DNA of 64,000 nucleotides from Cupriavidus pauculus (GCF_008693385.1 NZ_CP044065.1:2976001-3040000); one strand, 5' to 3'. Counted from the first letter of the stretch, positions 26,648 through 39,104 are shown. Notes: a model not told the origin generated them from the sequence alone. Translations and numbers: made by a program.

Positions 26648-27504
26648 GCGCGGTCCTCCGCGCCAGCCGCATGCCAGAACGGCATGCCGACCACGGGCGT
26701 GCTCGCCTGCGCGACATCGCGCTCGGGAATCGGGCCGGCGAGGTAGGCGGTGCGGCCCGCTTCCACGGCCTGCGCGAACGCGCGCGCCATGTTCACGGGA
26801 TAGGCGGCCTGCGCGACCGCGGTGTTCAGCAGTACGCCGTCGTAGCCCCACTCGAGCACCTGCGCCGCGTGCGACGGCAGGCCCAGGCCCGCATCGACGA
26901 TCAGCGGCGTGTCGGGCAGGCGTTCGCGCAGCGTGCGCATCGCGAGCGGATTGATCGCGCCGCGGCCCGTGCCGATCGGCGCGCCCCACGGCATCAGCGC
27001 CTGGCAGCCCACATCGACGAGGCGGCGGCACAGCACGAGGTCCTCGGTGCAGTACGGCAGCACCTTGAAGCCCTCGCGAATCAGCGTCTCGGCCACCGAC
27101 GGCAGGTTCAGCGTGTCGGGCTGCAGCGTGTAGTCGTCGCCGATCAGCTCGAGCTTGATCCAGTCGGTCTCGAAGACCTCGCGCGCCATCATCGCGGTGT
27201 TGATGACTTCCTGCGCGGTAAAGCAGCCCGCGGTATTGGGCAGCACGGGCACGCCGAGCGTGCGCAGCATCTGCCAGAACGACTGGCCGCCGAGGGTCTG
27301 GCCCTCGCCGCTGCCCACGGCGCTCTGGCGGCGCAGCGCCACGGTGATCATCGCGGGACGCGAGGCCTCGATCGCGGCCTCCAGCGTCGCCGGCGACGGG
27401 TAGCGCGCGGTGCCGAGCAGCAGCCGCGACGCGAACGACTCCCCATAGAGCACGAACGGATCGCGCGCGCTATCGGAAGAATATTGGGCGGGTTCGAACG
27501 CCAT
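26644..27504 (-). CDS. thiG: thiazole synthase
   Basis: ThiG builds the thiazole ring from DXP, dehydroglycine and ThiS thiocarboxylate. The protein has 286 residues. DWIKLELIGDD carries the catalytic Lys, VLPNTAGCFTAQEV and the phosphate-binding LIVDAGLGLPSHAAQVLEWGYDG region are typical; only its core GLGLPSHA is needed to recognise it. It starts 3 bases after the thiS stop and overlaps thiE by 4 bases, so it is in the middle of a tightly coupled operon. Confidence 0.96.
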   Translation of the reverse strand: MAFEPAQYSSDSARDPFVLYGESFASRLLLGTARYPSPATLEAAIEASRPAMITVALRRQSAVGSGEGQTLGGQSFWQMLRTLGVPVLPNTAGCFTAQEVINTAMMAREVFETDWIKLELIGDDYTLQPDTLNLPSVAETLIREGFKVLPYCTEDLVLCRRLVDVGCQALMPWGAPIGTGRGAINPLAMRTLRERLPDTPLIVDAGLGLPSHAAQVLEWGYDGVLLNTAVAQAAYPVNMARAFAQAVEAGRTAYLAGPIPERDVAQASTPVVGMPFWHAAGAEDRA

Positions 27505-27507
27505 GGT

Positions 27508-27708
27508 TCAGCCTCCGGTCACGGGTTGCACGAGGTCGATCTGGTCGCCCGCGGAGAGCGGCGTCGCCGCATGCGCGGCGCGCGGCACGAACTGGCCGTT
27601 GACCGCCGCCGCGAACGGCGGCGCAATGGCGGCCGCCGCCACCGCGTCCGCGAGGGTCGCGGCATCGGCGAGTTCGAGCGATCGGCCGTTGAGCAAAATT
27701 TCCATCAT
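27508..27708 (-). CDS. thiS: sulfur carrier protein ThiS
   Basis: A 66-residue ubiquitin-like protein that carries the thiazole sulfur as a C-terminal thiocarboxylate. It begins MMEILLNGRSLEL and ends in the required di-glycine (PVTGG). Two adjacent ATGs (27708 and 27705) are possible starts. The stop is 3 bases before the thiG start. No thiF adenylyltransferase is in this cluster, as is usual where MoeB does the job. Confidence 0.95.
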   Translation of the reverse strand: MMEILLNGRSLELADAATLADAVAAAAIAPPFAAAVNGQFVPRAAHAATPLSAGDQIDLVQPVTGG

Positions 27709-27716
27709 GCGTGATA

Positions 27717-28952
27717 TCAGTGAATCGTGTCGCCGCCGTCGATGACCGATGCCGCGGGCGTGACTGCCGCGACGGCTGCCTCGTCCACCGCCTCGATCAT
27801 GCCGGGCCAGCGCAGGGCGGCAGGCACCGCGTGCGCGGCCAGGTCGCCGTTCAGCATCGCGCGCACCACCTCGCACGCGGCTTCCGTCACCGCCGGCGAG
27901 ATCATCCAGCCGTGCCGGTACAGGCCATTGACGCGCACCACGCGCGCCTGCTGTTCGACGCGGATCGACGGCAGATGGTCGGGGCGCGTCGGCCGGCGCT
28001 GCACGTTCAGCTCCAGCACACGCGCCTCCCCGAATGCGGGATGCAGCGAATGCGCGGCCGACAGTAGCTCCAGCGCGGAGCGCACGCTCATCGGCGACTC
28101 GTCCTCGCTCTCGATCTCCGTCGCGCCGATCACGTACAGGTCGTTCGGCTTCGGCGCGATGTAGATCGGATAGCGCGGATGCAGCAGCCGCACGGGCCGG
28201 TGCAGCGACACGTCAGGCGCATGCACGCGCACGACTTCGCCGCGCAGTCCGCGCAGGCCGGGCATGGTCCCGCCCGCGCGCTTGCCCGGCGCGTTCGGTG
28301 CCGCCACCTCGGGCCATGCGGCACGCGCGCCCAGTCCGCGGCAGTCGAGCACGACGTTCGCATGGACGCCGAACGACGGCAGCGCGTGTTCGTCGATGTC
28401 GCCCGCTTCCCAGACGCAATACAGCCCTTCGGATACGGCGCAGGCAAGCAGCGCGCGCATCGCGCCGCGATTGTCGATCTGCCCCTCGCCCTGCAGCAGC
28501 AGGCCTTGCGTGAAGCGGCCCGCGAGATCCGGTTCCACCTCGGCCACGCCGCGCCCGTCGAGCGCGCGCAGCTGCCGCGCCACCATCTCCGGCGGCGCTA
28601 CCGCGCGCATACGGCTCGTGAACATCGCGAGCTCGCCGCGGTCGCGCGCATGCCACACCACGAGCGTGCCGTCCTGCTGGAAGAACACGGGTTCGGGAAG
28701 CTCCTCGACCCAGCGCCGCCACAACGTCAGGCTGGCCACGCCGAGATCGACGATGCGCCGCTCCGCGATGGCCGACTCGGCCAGCGGGGCAAGCATCGCG
28801 GCCGCGACGTGCGCGGCCGAGCCGGTTCCGTCGGGGCCGCCACGCTCGACGAGGGCCACGCGCGCGCCGGCGCGCACCAGCAGCCAGGCGGAGAGCCGCC
28901 CGGCCAGGCCACCGCCGAGAATGGCGACGTCAAAGTACTGCGGAGCGGTCAT
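27717..28952 (-). CDS. thiO: glycine oxidase ThiO
   Basis: An FAD-dependent oxidase that makes the dehydroglycine used by ThiG. The protein of 411 residues begins FDVAILGGGLAGRLSAWLL (GxGxxG FAD motif) followed by VALVERGG, and it carries YIAPKPNDLYVIGATE in the substrate domain. It starts 4 bases after thiC and lies 8 bases before thiS, so it belongs to the TPP-controlled operon. The choice of aerobic ThiO over anaerobic ThiH fits an aerobic organism. Confidence 0.93.
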   Translation of the reverse strand: MTAPQYFDVAILGGGLAGRLSAWLLVRAGARVALVERGGPDGTGSAAHVAAAMLAPLAESAIAERRIVDLGVASLTLWRRWVEELPEPVFFQQDGTLVVWHARDRGELAMFTSRMRAVAPPEMVARQLRALDGRGVAEVEPDLAGRFTQGLLLQGEGQIDNRGAMRALLACAVSEGLYCVWEAGDIDEHALPSFGVHANVVLDCRGLGARAAWPEVAAPNAPGKRAGGTMPGLRGLRGEVVRVHAPDVSLHRPVRLLHPRYPIYIAPKPNDLYVIGATEIESEDESPMSVRSALELLSAAHSLHPAFGEARVLELNVQRRPTRPDHLPSIRVEQQARVVRVNGLYRHGWMISPAVTEAACEVVRAMLNGDLAAHAVPAALRWPGMIEAVDEAAVAAVTPAASVIDGGDTIH

Positions 28953-28956
28953 CGCG

Positions 28957-31086
<2,130 letters not shown>

Positions 31087-31255
31087 ATCCAACGGGGTGA
31101 ATTTAAGCACAAGGGGCGCCGCGCCGCCACCCGGAATTTTGTTTCAACAGCATTCCACGCCGATATCGAATCCGTGACGGGGAATTGTTGCGCCGCGGCA
31201 ATTCGAACGCGCCGCTTGCCGTACCATCGCTCCAGCCGCCCGCTCAGGAGACGCC
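31087..31255. other. divergent promoter region thiC / acyl-CoA dehydrogenase
   Basis: This stretch separates the TPP riboswitch from the plus-strand acyl-CoA dehydrogenase gene; together with 30835-31086 it makes a 421-base non-coding block. A minus-strand TTAAAT near 31100 is a possible -10 for thiC. GGAG at 31246 precedes the dehydrogenase start. I see no further structure. Confidence 0.5.
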
Positions 31256-32914
31256 ATGACCACGGAAACGCACCGCGTGTTCAATCAGGTACCGGACCTT
31301 GCGCACTACAACCTGCTCGAGACCGATCCCGCGTTGCGCGCCGCGCTGGCGCGGCTCGGTGGCGACTGGCATGCCGGGGCCCTGTCCGCATATGGCGCGC
31401 GGCTCGGCGAACCGGAAGTGCAGCATTGGGCAGCCGAGGCCAATCGGCTTCCCCCCGAACTCCATACCCACGACCGCACCGGCGAACGTATCGACAGCGT
31501 CACGTTCCAGCCCGCATGGCATGCGTTGCTCGGTCTGCTGCGCGCGGAGCAATTGCAGGCGCTGCCGTTCGCGCAGCCGCGCGCGGGGGCGTGGGCCGCG
31601 CGCACGGCCGGCTACTTCCTGCAGGCACAGGTGGAGTCGGGGTCGCTTTGCCCCATCACCATGACGTTCGCGAGCATCCCGGTGCTGCGGAAGGAGCCAC
31701 AGCTGTTCGGCGACCTCGCGCCGCGCCTGTTCGCGCGCGAGCACGACGCGCGCGACCTGCCGTGGCGCGACAAGGCGTCGATGATGATCGGCATGGGCAT
31801 GACCGAGAAACAGGGCGGCTCCGACGTGCGGGCCAACACCACGGTGGCACTGCCGGTGCGTGGCGAGGGACGGGGCGCGGAGTATGCGCTGACGGGCCAC
31901 AAGTGGTTCTTCTCGGCACCGATGTGCGACGCGCATCTCGTGGTCGCGCGCATGGGCGCCGCCGACGGCCCCATCTCGTGCTTCTTCGTGCCGCGCTTCC
32001 GCGACGACGGCAGCAAGAACCCCATCCTGATCCAGCGGCTCAAGGACAAGCTCGGCAACCGGTCCAACTCGAGCAGCGAGGTCGAGTTCCGCGATACCGC
32101 GGGCATCCTCGTCGGCGAGGAAGGCCGCGGCATTCCGACGATCATCGAGATGGCCACGAACACGCGGCTGGACTGCGTGATCGGCAGCAGCGCGCTGCTG
32201 CGCGCGGGCCTCGTGCAGGCCGTGCATCACGCGCGCCACCGCATGGCGTTCGGCCGACTGCTCGCCGATCAGCCGCTGATGCGCAACGTGCTGGCCGACC
32301 TGGCTCTCGAGAGCGAAGCGGCCACGCTGCTGATGATGGCGCTGGCCGACGCGTTCGAGCGCGCCGACGAAGATCCGCTCGCGGCCGCCTGGAAACGCGT
32401 GCTGACGCCAGCCGCCAAGTTCTGGATCTGCAAGCGCGCGCTCGAAGCCACGGGCGAGGCGATGGAAGTCTGGGGTGGCAACGGCTACGTCGAGGAAGGG
32501 CCGATGGCACGGCTTTATCGTGAAGCCCCGGTCAACTCGATCTGGGAAGGGTCGGGCAACATCATGTGCCTCGACGTGCTGCGCGCCCTGCAGCGCAATC
32601 CCGACGACGGCGCGCGCATCCTGCAGGACCTTGCGCGGCGCGCCAACGGCAACGCCGCGGTGCGCGCCGAGCTCGCCTCGCTGCAGGCGATGCTGCGCGA
32701 GGCGCCAGACCAGCTGGAGGCCGGCGCGCGGCGCTTTGCGCAGGGGCTCGTGCTGACCGCGCAGGCCGCGCTGATGATCGCGCATGCCGATGCCGAATCG
32801 GCGGAACAGTTCGTCGCCAGCCGCCTCGGCCGCCAGCATGGCCGCGTGTTCGGCACGCTCGATGCGGACCCGGCCACGCTGGACCGGATCGTCGCGCGCG
32901 CGTATCCCGCCTGA
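31256..32914 (+). CDS. AidB-like acyl-CoA dehydrogenase
   Basis: A 552-residue flavoprotein of the acyl-CoA dehydrogenase superfamily, matching the AidB branch in length and in the N-terminal stretch FNQVPDLAHYNLLETDPALR. The FAD site region MGMTEKQGGSDVRANTT, the WFFSAPMCD segment and a C-terminal GNGYVEEGPMARLYRE are typical. E. coli AidB belongs to the adaptive response to alkylation and binds DNA; isovaleryl-CoA dehydrogenase activity has also been reported. No ada or alkB gene is nearby here. GGAG lies about seven bases before the start. Confidence 0.88.
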   Translation: MTTETHRVFNQVPDLAHYNLLETDPALRAALARLGGDWHAGALSAYGARLGEPEVQHWAAEANRLPPELHTHDRTGERIDSVTFQPAWHALLGLLRAEQLQALPFAQPRAGAWAARTAGYFLQAQVESGSLCPITMTFASIPVLRKEPQLFGDLAPRLFAREHDARDLPWRDKASMMIGMGMTEKQGGSDVRANTTVALPVRGEGRGAEYALTGHKWFFSAPMCDAHLVVARMGAADGPISCFFVPRFRDDGSKNPILIQRLKDKLGNRSNSSSEVEFRDTAGILVGEEGRGIPTIIEMATNTRLDCVIGSSALLRAGLVQAVHHARHRMAFGRLLADQPLMRNVLADLALESEAATLLMMALADAFERADEDPLAAAWKRVLTPAAKFWICKRALEATGEAMEVWGGNGYVEEGPMARLYREAPVNSIWEGSGNIMCLDVLRALQRNPDDGARILQDLARRANGNAAVRAELASLQAMLREAPDQLEAGARRFAQGLVLTAQAALMIAHADAESAEQFVASRLGRQHGRVFGTLDADPATLDRIVARAYPA

Positions 32915-33034
32915 CATCGCGGCGCGGGGCGCTCAAGTCCGTCCGCGCCGCAACCGTAAACATGGGAGCGTTCGCCCGGCATGTGCATGGTCATGCCGCC
33001 GGGTATCCATGGCCATCTCAGCCGTCAAACCCCC

Positions 33035-34672
33035 ATGAACATCAGCAAACGTCTGCTCCTTACGCTCACCATCGCAATCCTGGCCCTGCTCTTCGTCGGG
33101 CTGGGCGGAATCTGGCAACTCAACAAATCCGAACAACGTTTCGAGTATTTCAACGACAACACGCTGGCTAGCGTGCGGCACCTGAACGACGTGGTCGATG
33201 CGTTCAGCGACATGCGCGTGGCCGCGCTCCACCACGCCATGACCGACGACATCGTCGCCAAGGGCGACGCCGAGAAGAAGATCGCCGCGGCCGACAAGCG
33301 TTTCGACGAAGTGCTCGCGAAATACGAGCGCGAGGATATCTCCGACGAGACGGACCGCAAGATGCTGGCGGCGGACCGCGACGCCGCGAAGGCCTACCGC
33401 GCGGCGCGCGTGAAATTCCTCGACAAGTCCAACAACAACGACTACGCGGGTTCGCAGGAAATGGCGACCACCGGCGAGCTCAACACGAGCGCCATCTCGC
33501 TGCGGAAGGCCATCGACGAACACCTGGCCTACAACGTGAAGCTCGGTGCCGACGCGGTGCTGCAGAACGAATCGCAGCATCGCTGGACGGTGCGCGTGTT
33601 CCTGGCCGTCATCGGCGTGACCGCGCTGTTCCTCGTCGCGATGGCCGTCACCCTGTACCGCCGCATTCATCGCAGCCTCAACGATATCCAGCGCACGCTC
33701 GAGTACGTGAGCGAATCGCTCGACCTCGACCGCCGCGCGCATGTCGGCCGCCTCGACGAGATCGGCCTGACCGCGCAGGCGTTCAACGCGCTGATCGCGC
33801 GCGTGTCGCACGCGATGCGCGACGTGCGCCAGTCGAGCGAATCGGTGGGCGTGGCCGCCGCGCAGATCGCGGCCGGCAATACCGACCTGTCCGCACGTAC
33901 CGAACAGCAGGCCGCGTCGCTCGAGGAAACCGCGTCGAGCATGGAAGAGCTGACCACCACGGTGCGCCAGAATGCCGAGAATGCGCGGCAGGCCAATGCG
34001 CTCGCCACGAGCGCGGCGGACGTCGCCGACACCGGCAGCCTCGCCGTCAGCGAGATGGTCGGCACGATGGGCGAGATCAGCGGAAGCTCGGCGCGCATCG
34101 CCGAGATCACGAGCCTGATCGAGGGCATCGCGTTCCAGACGAACATCCTGGCGCTCAACGCCGCGGTGGAAGCGGCGCGTGCCGGCGAGCAGGGCCGCGG
34201 CTTCGCGGTCGTGGCCGGCGAGGTGCGCAGCCTCGCGCAACGTTCGTCCACGGCGGCCAAGGAGATCAAGGAGCTGATCGAGGCGTCGGCGACGACGGTG
34301 CAGACCGGTTCGGCGCAGGCGCAACGCATGGGTACGACGATGGACGAGATCCGTCAGGCGGTAAAGCGCGTGGCGGACATCATCGCGGAGATCTCGGCGG
34401 CGTCGCAGGAGCAAAGCGCCGGCATCGATCAGGTCAACCACGCGGTGGGACAGATGGACCAGGTGACGCAGCAGAACGCGGCGCTGGTCGAGGAAGCCGC
34501 GGCCGCGGCGCAGTCGCTCGACGAGCAGGCACGCCGCCTGCGTGAAACGGTCGCGCAGTTCCAGATGGCCGATGGCGTCGATGGCCCCGATGGCGTCGAT
34601 TACGCCGATCACGCCCGCTTCGGCCACAGTGGCGACGCACGCGCGCTGCCGGCGCCGGCCCTCGGACGTTAG
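33035..34672 (+). CDS. methyl-accepting chemotaxis protein
   Basis: A 545-residue chemoreceptor. TM1 is about residues 8-27, followed by a periplasmic four-helix-bundle ligand domain, TM2 at about 189-210, a HAMP domain, and a cytoplasmic signalling domain with the hairpin tip [19 protein letters not shown] and [16 protein letters not shown]. No C-terminal NWETF-type pentapeptide is present. The last 30 or so residues include a [13 protein letters not shown] repeat from an 18-base near-duplication at about 34573-34608. The ATG at 33035 is chosen because it puts the charged NISKR ahead of TM1. The ligand is unknown. Confidence 0.93.
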   Translation: MNISKRLLLTLTIAILALLFVGLGGIWQLNKSEQRFEYFNDNTLASVRHLNDVVDAFSDMRVAALHHAMTDDIVAKGDAEKKIAAADKRFDEVLAKYEREDISDETDRKMLAADRDAAKAYRAARVKFLDKSNNNDYAGSQEMATTGELNTSAISLRKAIDEHLAYNVKLGADAVLQNESQHRWTVRVFLAVIGVTALFLVAMAVTLYRRIHRSLNDIQRTLEYVSESLDLDRRAHVGRLDEIGLTAQAFNALIARVSHAMRDVRQSSESVGVAAAQIAAGNTDLSARTEQQAASLEETASSMEELTTTVRQNAENARQANALATSAADVADTGSLAVSEMVGTMGEISGSSARIAEITSLIEGIAFQTNILALNAAVEAARAGEQGRGFAVVAGEVRSLAQRSSTAAKEIKELIEASATTVQTGSAQAQRMGTTMDEIRQAVKRVADIIAEISAASQEQSAGIDQVNHAVGQMDQVTQQNAALVEEAAAAAQSLDEQARRLRETVAQFQMADGVDGPDGVDYADHARFGHSGDARALPAPALGR

Positions 34673-34684
34673 CCGCCTCGCCGC

Positions 34685-36370
34685 TCAATCCGCTTCCGCG
34701 ACCTCGCGCAGCCTGAGCATTACGCGCGGCGCATAGCGGATGAGGTCATGCGCGCGCTCGCCGATCATGATCGCGGGCGCGTTCGTATTGCCGCCGACCA
34801 GCGTCGGCATGACCGACGCATCGACCACGCGCAGTCCCTCCACACCCCGGACCCGCAGCTGCGGGTCCACCACCGCCATCGCATCCATGCCCATGCGGCA
34901 GGTGCCCACCGGATGGTAGATCGTGTCCGCATGCGCGCGAATATGCGCGTGCGCGGCCTCGTCGTCGCTGCCGTCGAGCCGCAGCGCGCCCGAATAGAGC
35001 TCCCGCCCGCCGAAGCATGACAGCCGCGGCTGCGCGAAGATCTCGCGCACGATCCTGAGTCCGTTCAGCATGCCGTCCAGGTCCGCGGGATCCGACAGGT
35101 AACGCGGATCGATACGCGGCGCCTCGCGCATGTCGGCCGAACGCAGCCGGACCTCGCCGCGGCTGCGCGGCCGCAGCACGCACACATGGCACGAGTAGCC
35201 GTGGCCGAGGTTGAGGTGGCGCATATGGTCGTCCGCCATGCCGACGACGAAATGCAGTTGCAGATCCGGCTCGAGCAGATGCGGATGGCTGCGGACAAAG
35301 CCGCCGGCCTCGGCAAAGTTGGACGTCAGCATGCCCGAACGCTCCTGCCGGTAGCGGCGCATCTCCCCCATCAGCCGGCCGATCGCCTTGAACGACACGC
35401 CGAACAGGTCGGTCGTGGCCACGCGCTTGTGCATGGCGATATCGACATGGTCCTGCAGATTGGCGCCGACGCCGGGCAGGTCGTGCACGAGCGCGATGCC
35501 GTGCTCGCGCAGATGCGCGGCCGGACCCACGCCCGACGCCATCAGCAGCTGCGGCGACGCGAACGTGCCGGCCGAGACGATGACTTCGCGCCGCGCGCGC
35601 AAGACGTGCTCGCGGCCATCGCGCAGCACCACCACGCCCACCGCGCGGCGCCCTTCGAACAGGATGCGCCGCACCTGTGTGTCGGTCAGCACGTGCAGGT
35701 GGGACCGGCCGCCGTTGTAATGGCGGTCCGCCGCATTGCCGCCATGGAGGTAGGCGCGCGCGGCGTTCCAGCGCTCGCCGTCGTGCTGCGTGACCTGGTA
35801 CCAGCCCACGCCCTCCTGCTCCACGCCGTTGAAATCGTCGTTGCGCAGATGGCCGGCCTGCTCGGCGGCCTCGATGAAATGCTGCCCGAACGGATTCGGC
35901 GTGCGCAGGTCGCTGACGTGCAGCGGACCGGTGCCGCCATGGAGGGGATCGTCGTCATGCCCGGCCACGCGCTCGTTGCACTCCGCGCGGCGGAAATACG
36001 GCAGCACGTCGTCCCACGACCAGCCGTCGCACCCGGCGCTCGCCCAGTCGTCGTAGTCGGTGGGGCGCCCGCGCGTGTAGACCATTGCATTGATCGACGA
36101 GCATCCGCCCAGACCGCGGCCGCGCGGCTGGTAGCCCCGGCGACCGTCGAGACCCGCCTGCGGGACCGTTTCGAAACCGTAGTTGCGCGCGCCCGCGCGC
36201 GGCAGGAGCACGGCACCCCCGGCCGGAATGCGCACCAGCGCGTGGTGGTCGTGTCCGCCGGCCTCGATCAGGGCGATGGTGTCGCGGCCGCTGTCGGCCA
36301 GGCGGCCGGCCAGCGCGCAGCCGGCCGATCCGGCGCCCACGACGAGATAGTCAAAGCTGGTGGTGTCCAT
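34685..36370 (-). CDS. GMC family FAD-dependent oxidoreductase (choline dehydrogenase-like)
   Basis: A 561-residue glucose-methanol-choline oxidoreductase. The FAD motif DYLVVGAGSAGCALAGRL is at 6-23, then GRGLGGCSSINAMVYTRG (GMC signature 1), AGTFASPQLLMASGVGP (signature 2), and the C-terminal YHPVGTCRMG with the active-site His. The likely substrates are alcohols. The ATG at 36370 has GAGGGGA upstream and is preferred over an in-frame start 36 bases earlier. It is divergent from the aldehyde dehydrogenase gene, and the two could act in sequence on an alcohol and its aldehyde. Confidence 0.93.
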   Translation of the reverse strand: MDTTSFDYLVVGAGSAGCALAGRLADSGRDTIALIEAGGHDHHALVRIPAGGAVLLPRAGARNYGFETVPQAGLDGRRGYQPRGRGLGGCSSINAMVYTRGRPTDYDDWASAGCDGWSWDDVLPYFRRAECNERVAGHDDDPLHGGTGPLHVSDLRTPNPFGQHFIEAAEQAGHLRNDDFNGVEQEGVGWYQVTQHDGERWNAARAYLHGGNAADRHYNGGRSHLHVLTDTQVRRILFEGRRAVGVVVLRDGREHVLRARREVIVSAGTFASPQLLMASGVGPAAHLREHGIALVHDLPGVGANLQDHVDIAMHKRVATTDLFGVSFKAIGRLMGEMRRYRQERSGMLTSNFAEAGGFVRSHPHLLEPDLQLHFVVGMADDHMRHLNLGHGYSCHVCVLRPRSRGEVRLRSADMREAPRIDPRYLSDPADLDGMLNGLRIVREIFAQPRLSCFGGRELYSGALRLDGSDDEAAHAHIRAHADTIYHPVGTCRMGMDAMAVVDPQLRVRGVEGLRVVDASVMPTLVGGNTNAPAIMIGERAHDLIRYAPRVMLRLREVAEAD

Positions 36371-36611
36371 CCGTCCCCTCGTGTGTAGTCGTCGGTCCGG
36401 CCGCAAGGAACGCGCCCCGCCACGGTTCTCTGGTCACGAAAATCCAGTGTAGGCGCTTGGCGATACGCGGTGAAGCGGTCCGCAAGCGATGCGGTGGCCG
36501 CGATGTTTGGTAGCGCTCCTCCATTGTTCTCGCGCGGCGGCTGCCTTATGGTGTCGGGCTGGAATGCCCCAGAGTGAAGCACTGCCGCCGCCCCCGCGAG
36601 AGGAGACGTCC

Positions 36612-38027
36612 ATGATAAGAGAACTGCCCGCCATGCCTGTACTGTCGTTGCAGTTCGACGCGATGCGCGCTGCCTCGCGGCGCGACCAGTATCCGGCGTG
36701 GGCGGTGCGCGCGGACCGGCTCCGGCGGCTGCGTGCGCTCGTGCTCGACAACCAGCCCGCCATCGCCGAGGCCATCGATGCCGATTTCACGCAGCGCCCG
36801 CGCCAGGAAACCGCGCTGCTGGAGGTCTTTCCGAGCCTCGCGGGCATCGATGATGCGCTGCGGCATGGCAAGCGCTGGATGCGCATGCGGCGCGCACGCA
36901 CGGGGTTCTGGTTTCTGCCGGGGCGTTCGCGGCTGCTGCCGCAGCCGCTGGGCGTGATCGGCATCGTGGTGCCGTGGAACTATCCGCTGTACCTCGCCGT
37001 GGGGCCGCTCGCGGGCGCGCTGGCGGCCGGCAATCGCGCGATGGTCAAGCTCTCGGAGTACACCCCGCGCTTCGCCGCGCTGTTCGAGGCACTGATCCGG
37101 CGCACGTTCGCGCCCGACGAAGTCGCGGTGGTCAATGGCGATGCCGAGGTGGCGCGGCAGTTCTGCACGCTCCCGTTCGATCATCTGCTGTTCACGGGTT
37201 CCACCGCCGTCGGCCACGAGGTCATGCGCGCGGCCGCCACGCATCTGACCCCGGTGACGCTCGAGCTCGGCGGCAAGTCGCCGGCGATCGTCGGCCCCGA
37301 TGCGGACCTCGACCAGGCGGTGGAGCGGATTCTGGTCGGCAAGCTCGTCAACGCGGGACAGACCTGCATCGCGCCCGACTACGTGCTGGTGCCCCACGCA
37401 CAGCGCGAGCGATTCGTGCAGGCAGCCATCCGCTGCGCGGCGCGGCTCTATCCGGACCTTGCGCGCAATGCCGATTACACGAGCATCGTCAGCGCGCGGC
37501 ATTTCACGCGGCTGCAGTCGATGGTCGGGGCTGCCGAGGCGGCCGGCGCGCGGCGCGTCGCGCTGACCGACGCCGTGCCCGATGCCGCCGCGCGCCGCTT
37601 TCCGCCCGAGCTGCTGCTCGACGTGCCCGACGAGGCGATGGCCATGCGCGAGGAGATCTTCGGTCCGGTCCTGCCGGTAGTGGGCTACGACTCGCTCGAC
37701 GCGGCCATCGCGTATGTCAACGCGCGTCCGCGCCCGCTCGCGCTGTACGTCTTCGACCGCCGCCGCGAACACCTCGATGCCGTCACGCGGCAGACGGTGG
37801 CGGGCGGTGTGACGGTGAACGACACGCTGTTTCATATCGCGCAGGACGACCTGCCCTTCGGCGGCGTCGGTGCCAGCGGCATGGGGGTCTATCACGGGGA
37901 GGCAGGCTTCGACACGTTCTCGAAGCGCAAGCCCATCTTCCTGCAGTCGCGCCTGAACGGCGCGGGACTGCTCAAGCCGCCCTACGGCAGGCGCTTCGAG
38001 GCGATGCTGAAGCTGCTGATCCGCTGA
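36612..38027 (+). CDS. aldehyde dehydrogenase, coniferyl-aldehyde type
   Basis: A 471-residue NAD(P)-dependent aldehyde dehydrogenase. The active-site Glu lies in VTLELGGKSPAIV and the catalytic Cys in NAGQTCIAPDYVL, and the NAD motif GSTAVGHEVM is present. The APDYVL version is typical of coniferyl aldehyde and related class III-like dehydrogenases. AGGAGA precedes the ATG at 36612 by about six bases. The divergent GMC oxidoreductase shares a 241-base promoter region. The natural substrate is not shown. Confidence 0.9.
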   Translation: MIRELPAMPVLSLQFDAMRAASRRDQYPAWAVRADRLRRLRALVLDNQPAIAEAIDADFTQRPRQETALLEVFPSLAGIDDALRHGKRWMRMRRARTGFWFLPGRSRLLPQPLGVIGIVVPWNYPLYLAVGPLAGALAAGNRAMVKLSEYTPRFAALFEALIRRTFAPDEVAVVNGDAEVARQFCTLPFDHLLFTGSTAVGHEVMRAAATHLTPVTLELGGKSPAIVGPDADLDQAVERILVGKLVNAGQTCIAPDYVLVPHAQRERFVQAAIRCAARLYPDLARNADYTSIVSARHFTRLQSMVGAAEAAGARRVALTDAVPDAAARRFPPELLLDVPDEAMAMREEIFGPVLPVVGYDSLDAAIAYVNARPRPLALYVFDRRREHLDAVTRQTVAGGVTVNDTLFHIAQDDLPFGGVGASGMGVYHGEAGFDTFSKRKPIFLQSRLNGAGLLKPPYGRRFEAMLKLLIR

Positions 38028-38046
38028 GGGCGCCGGCGGCGGCCGC

Positions 38047-38997
38047 TTACGCCGCCACCATCGGACGGCCCAGCATGCGCGACAGCACCGCTTCGGGCGA
38101 GTGGGTGTGGTCGCCGATGGCCTTCGGATCCAGATAGATCGTCTGTTCCATCATCGCCTTGCCGCGCATCGCGGCGTGCAGCAGCTGGTCGCTGAACACG
38201 ATCCACGTGGCGCCGGGCGGAATCTGGAACTCCTGCTGCGGCACGGTCTTCTGGTAGTCGAGGTCGGCCTTGGCCAGATCGTGCAGCTGGAGCATCCGGT
38301 GGTCGTACTCGGAGCGCTCGCGCTTGGTCACATGCAGCTGTTTCATGAGCCATGCCTGCCCGGGCCACATGCCATGCGTCTTCGGCACGAAGCGCGCGGC
38401 AAAGTCCGCGAACGGCTCGCCCACGCGCCATACGCGCGGCGCTTCCGGATCGATGTTGTGAAACACGCGCAGCAGGCGCTTGCCGCGCATCGGATTCGAC
38501 GGAAACGCGTCCACGTGCAGCCGCGTGTCGTCCTTGCGCCAGCTGACCGGACGCCCGGCGATCTCGCTCGGGCGCAGCGACGTGCCCGCGCGCGTCATAT
38601 ACGGCTTGTACTCGGGAAACAGCGAATGGATCAGCGACTCGCTCGACTCGGCATATCGCCGGATCAGCGCATGGATGTCGGCGAGGTCCTGCGGGCTGCC
38701 CGTGGCACCGCGCACCGCGGACTCGTTGGCACGCAGGTTGATGTTCTTGGACTTGCCGTCCGACCAGCGGCTGTCGAGGAAGCGTTCCTCGCCGGGCTCG
38801 AAGCGGAAATGGAGATGCGGGAAATAGAGTACCGCGCCCTGTTCGAGCTCGCGGCGCAGCCGCGCGCGCGTTTCGGCGCTGACGGCAGGGGCCCAGTCGG
38901 TATAGGGCTGCGTGCGGATCAGGTCCAGACCACCGGAAGTTGCGGCGGCGACGGTCTGGGCGCTCTGGGTGATCTCGGCGGGCGTGGCGACGGTCAT
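38047..38997 (-). CDS. Kdo hydroxylase family protein
   Basis: A 316-residue protein matching the Kdo 3-hydroxylase (KdoO) family, which converts the outer Kdo of lipopolysaccharide to Ko in Burkholderia, Ralstonia and Yersinia using Fe(II), 2-oxoglutarate and oxygen. LHVDAFPSNPMRGKRLLRVF carries the HxD metal pair, and a later SDQLLHAAM supplies a third His. No signal peptide is seen, in keeping with a cytoplasmic enzyme. It lies near two LpxL-type acyltransferases, so several genes here modify lipid A and inner core. Confidence 0.88.
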   Translation of the reverse strand: MTVATPAEITQSAQTVAAATSGGLDLIRTQPYTDWAPAVSAETRARLRRELEQGAVLYFPHLHFRFEPGEERFLDSRWSDGKSKNINLRANESAVRGATGSPQDLADIHALIRRYAESSESLIHSLFPEYKPYMTRAGTSLRPSEIAGRPVSWRKDDTRLHVDAFPSNPMRGKRLLRVFHNIDPEAPRVWRVGEPFADFAARFVPKTHGMWPGQAWLMKQLHVTKRERSEYDHRMLQLHDLAKADLDYQKTVPQQEFQIPPGATWIVFSDQLLHAAMRGKAMMEQTIYLDPKAIGDHTHSPEAVLSRMLGRPMVAA

Positions 38998-39059
38998 GGC
39001 GAACTCGAAGACGGAAGTTGCCCGAATTCTACTACCGTCCCAGCCGCCTCAAGCAGGGA

Positions 39060-39086
39060 GGCCCCTCCCCCGGCGGGAGAGGGGCC
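39060..39086. repeat. REP-like GC hairpin before metK 3' end
   Basis: GGCCCCTC and GAGGGGCC arms surround a CCCCGGCGGGA centre. It lies between the Kdo hydroxylase promoter region and the metK stop at 39105. It has no T-tract. The CCTCNCCC...GGGAGAGG style resembles dispersed repeats common in GC-rich betaproteobacteria, though copy number elsewhere cannot be seen. It may act as a weak metK terminator. Confidence 0.5.
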
Positions 39087-39104
39087 GCTACCGCTGACTG
39101 ACGT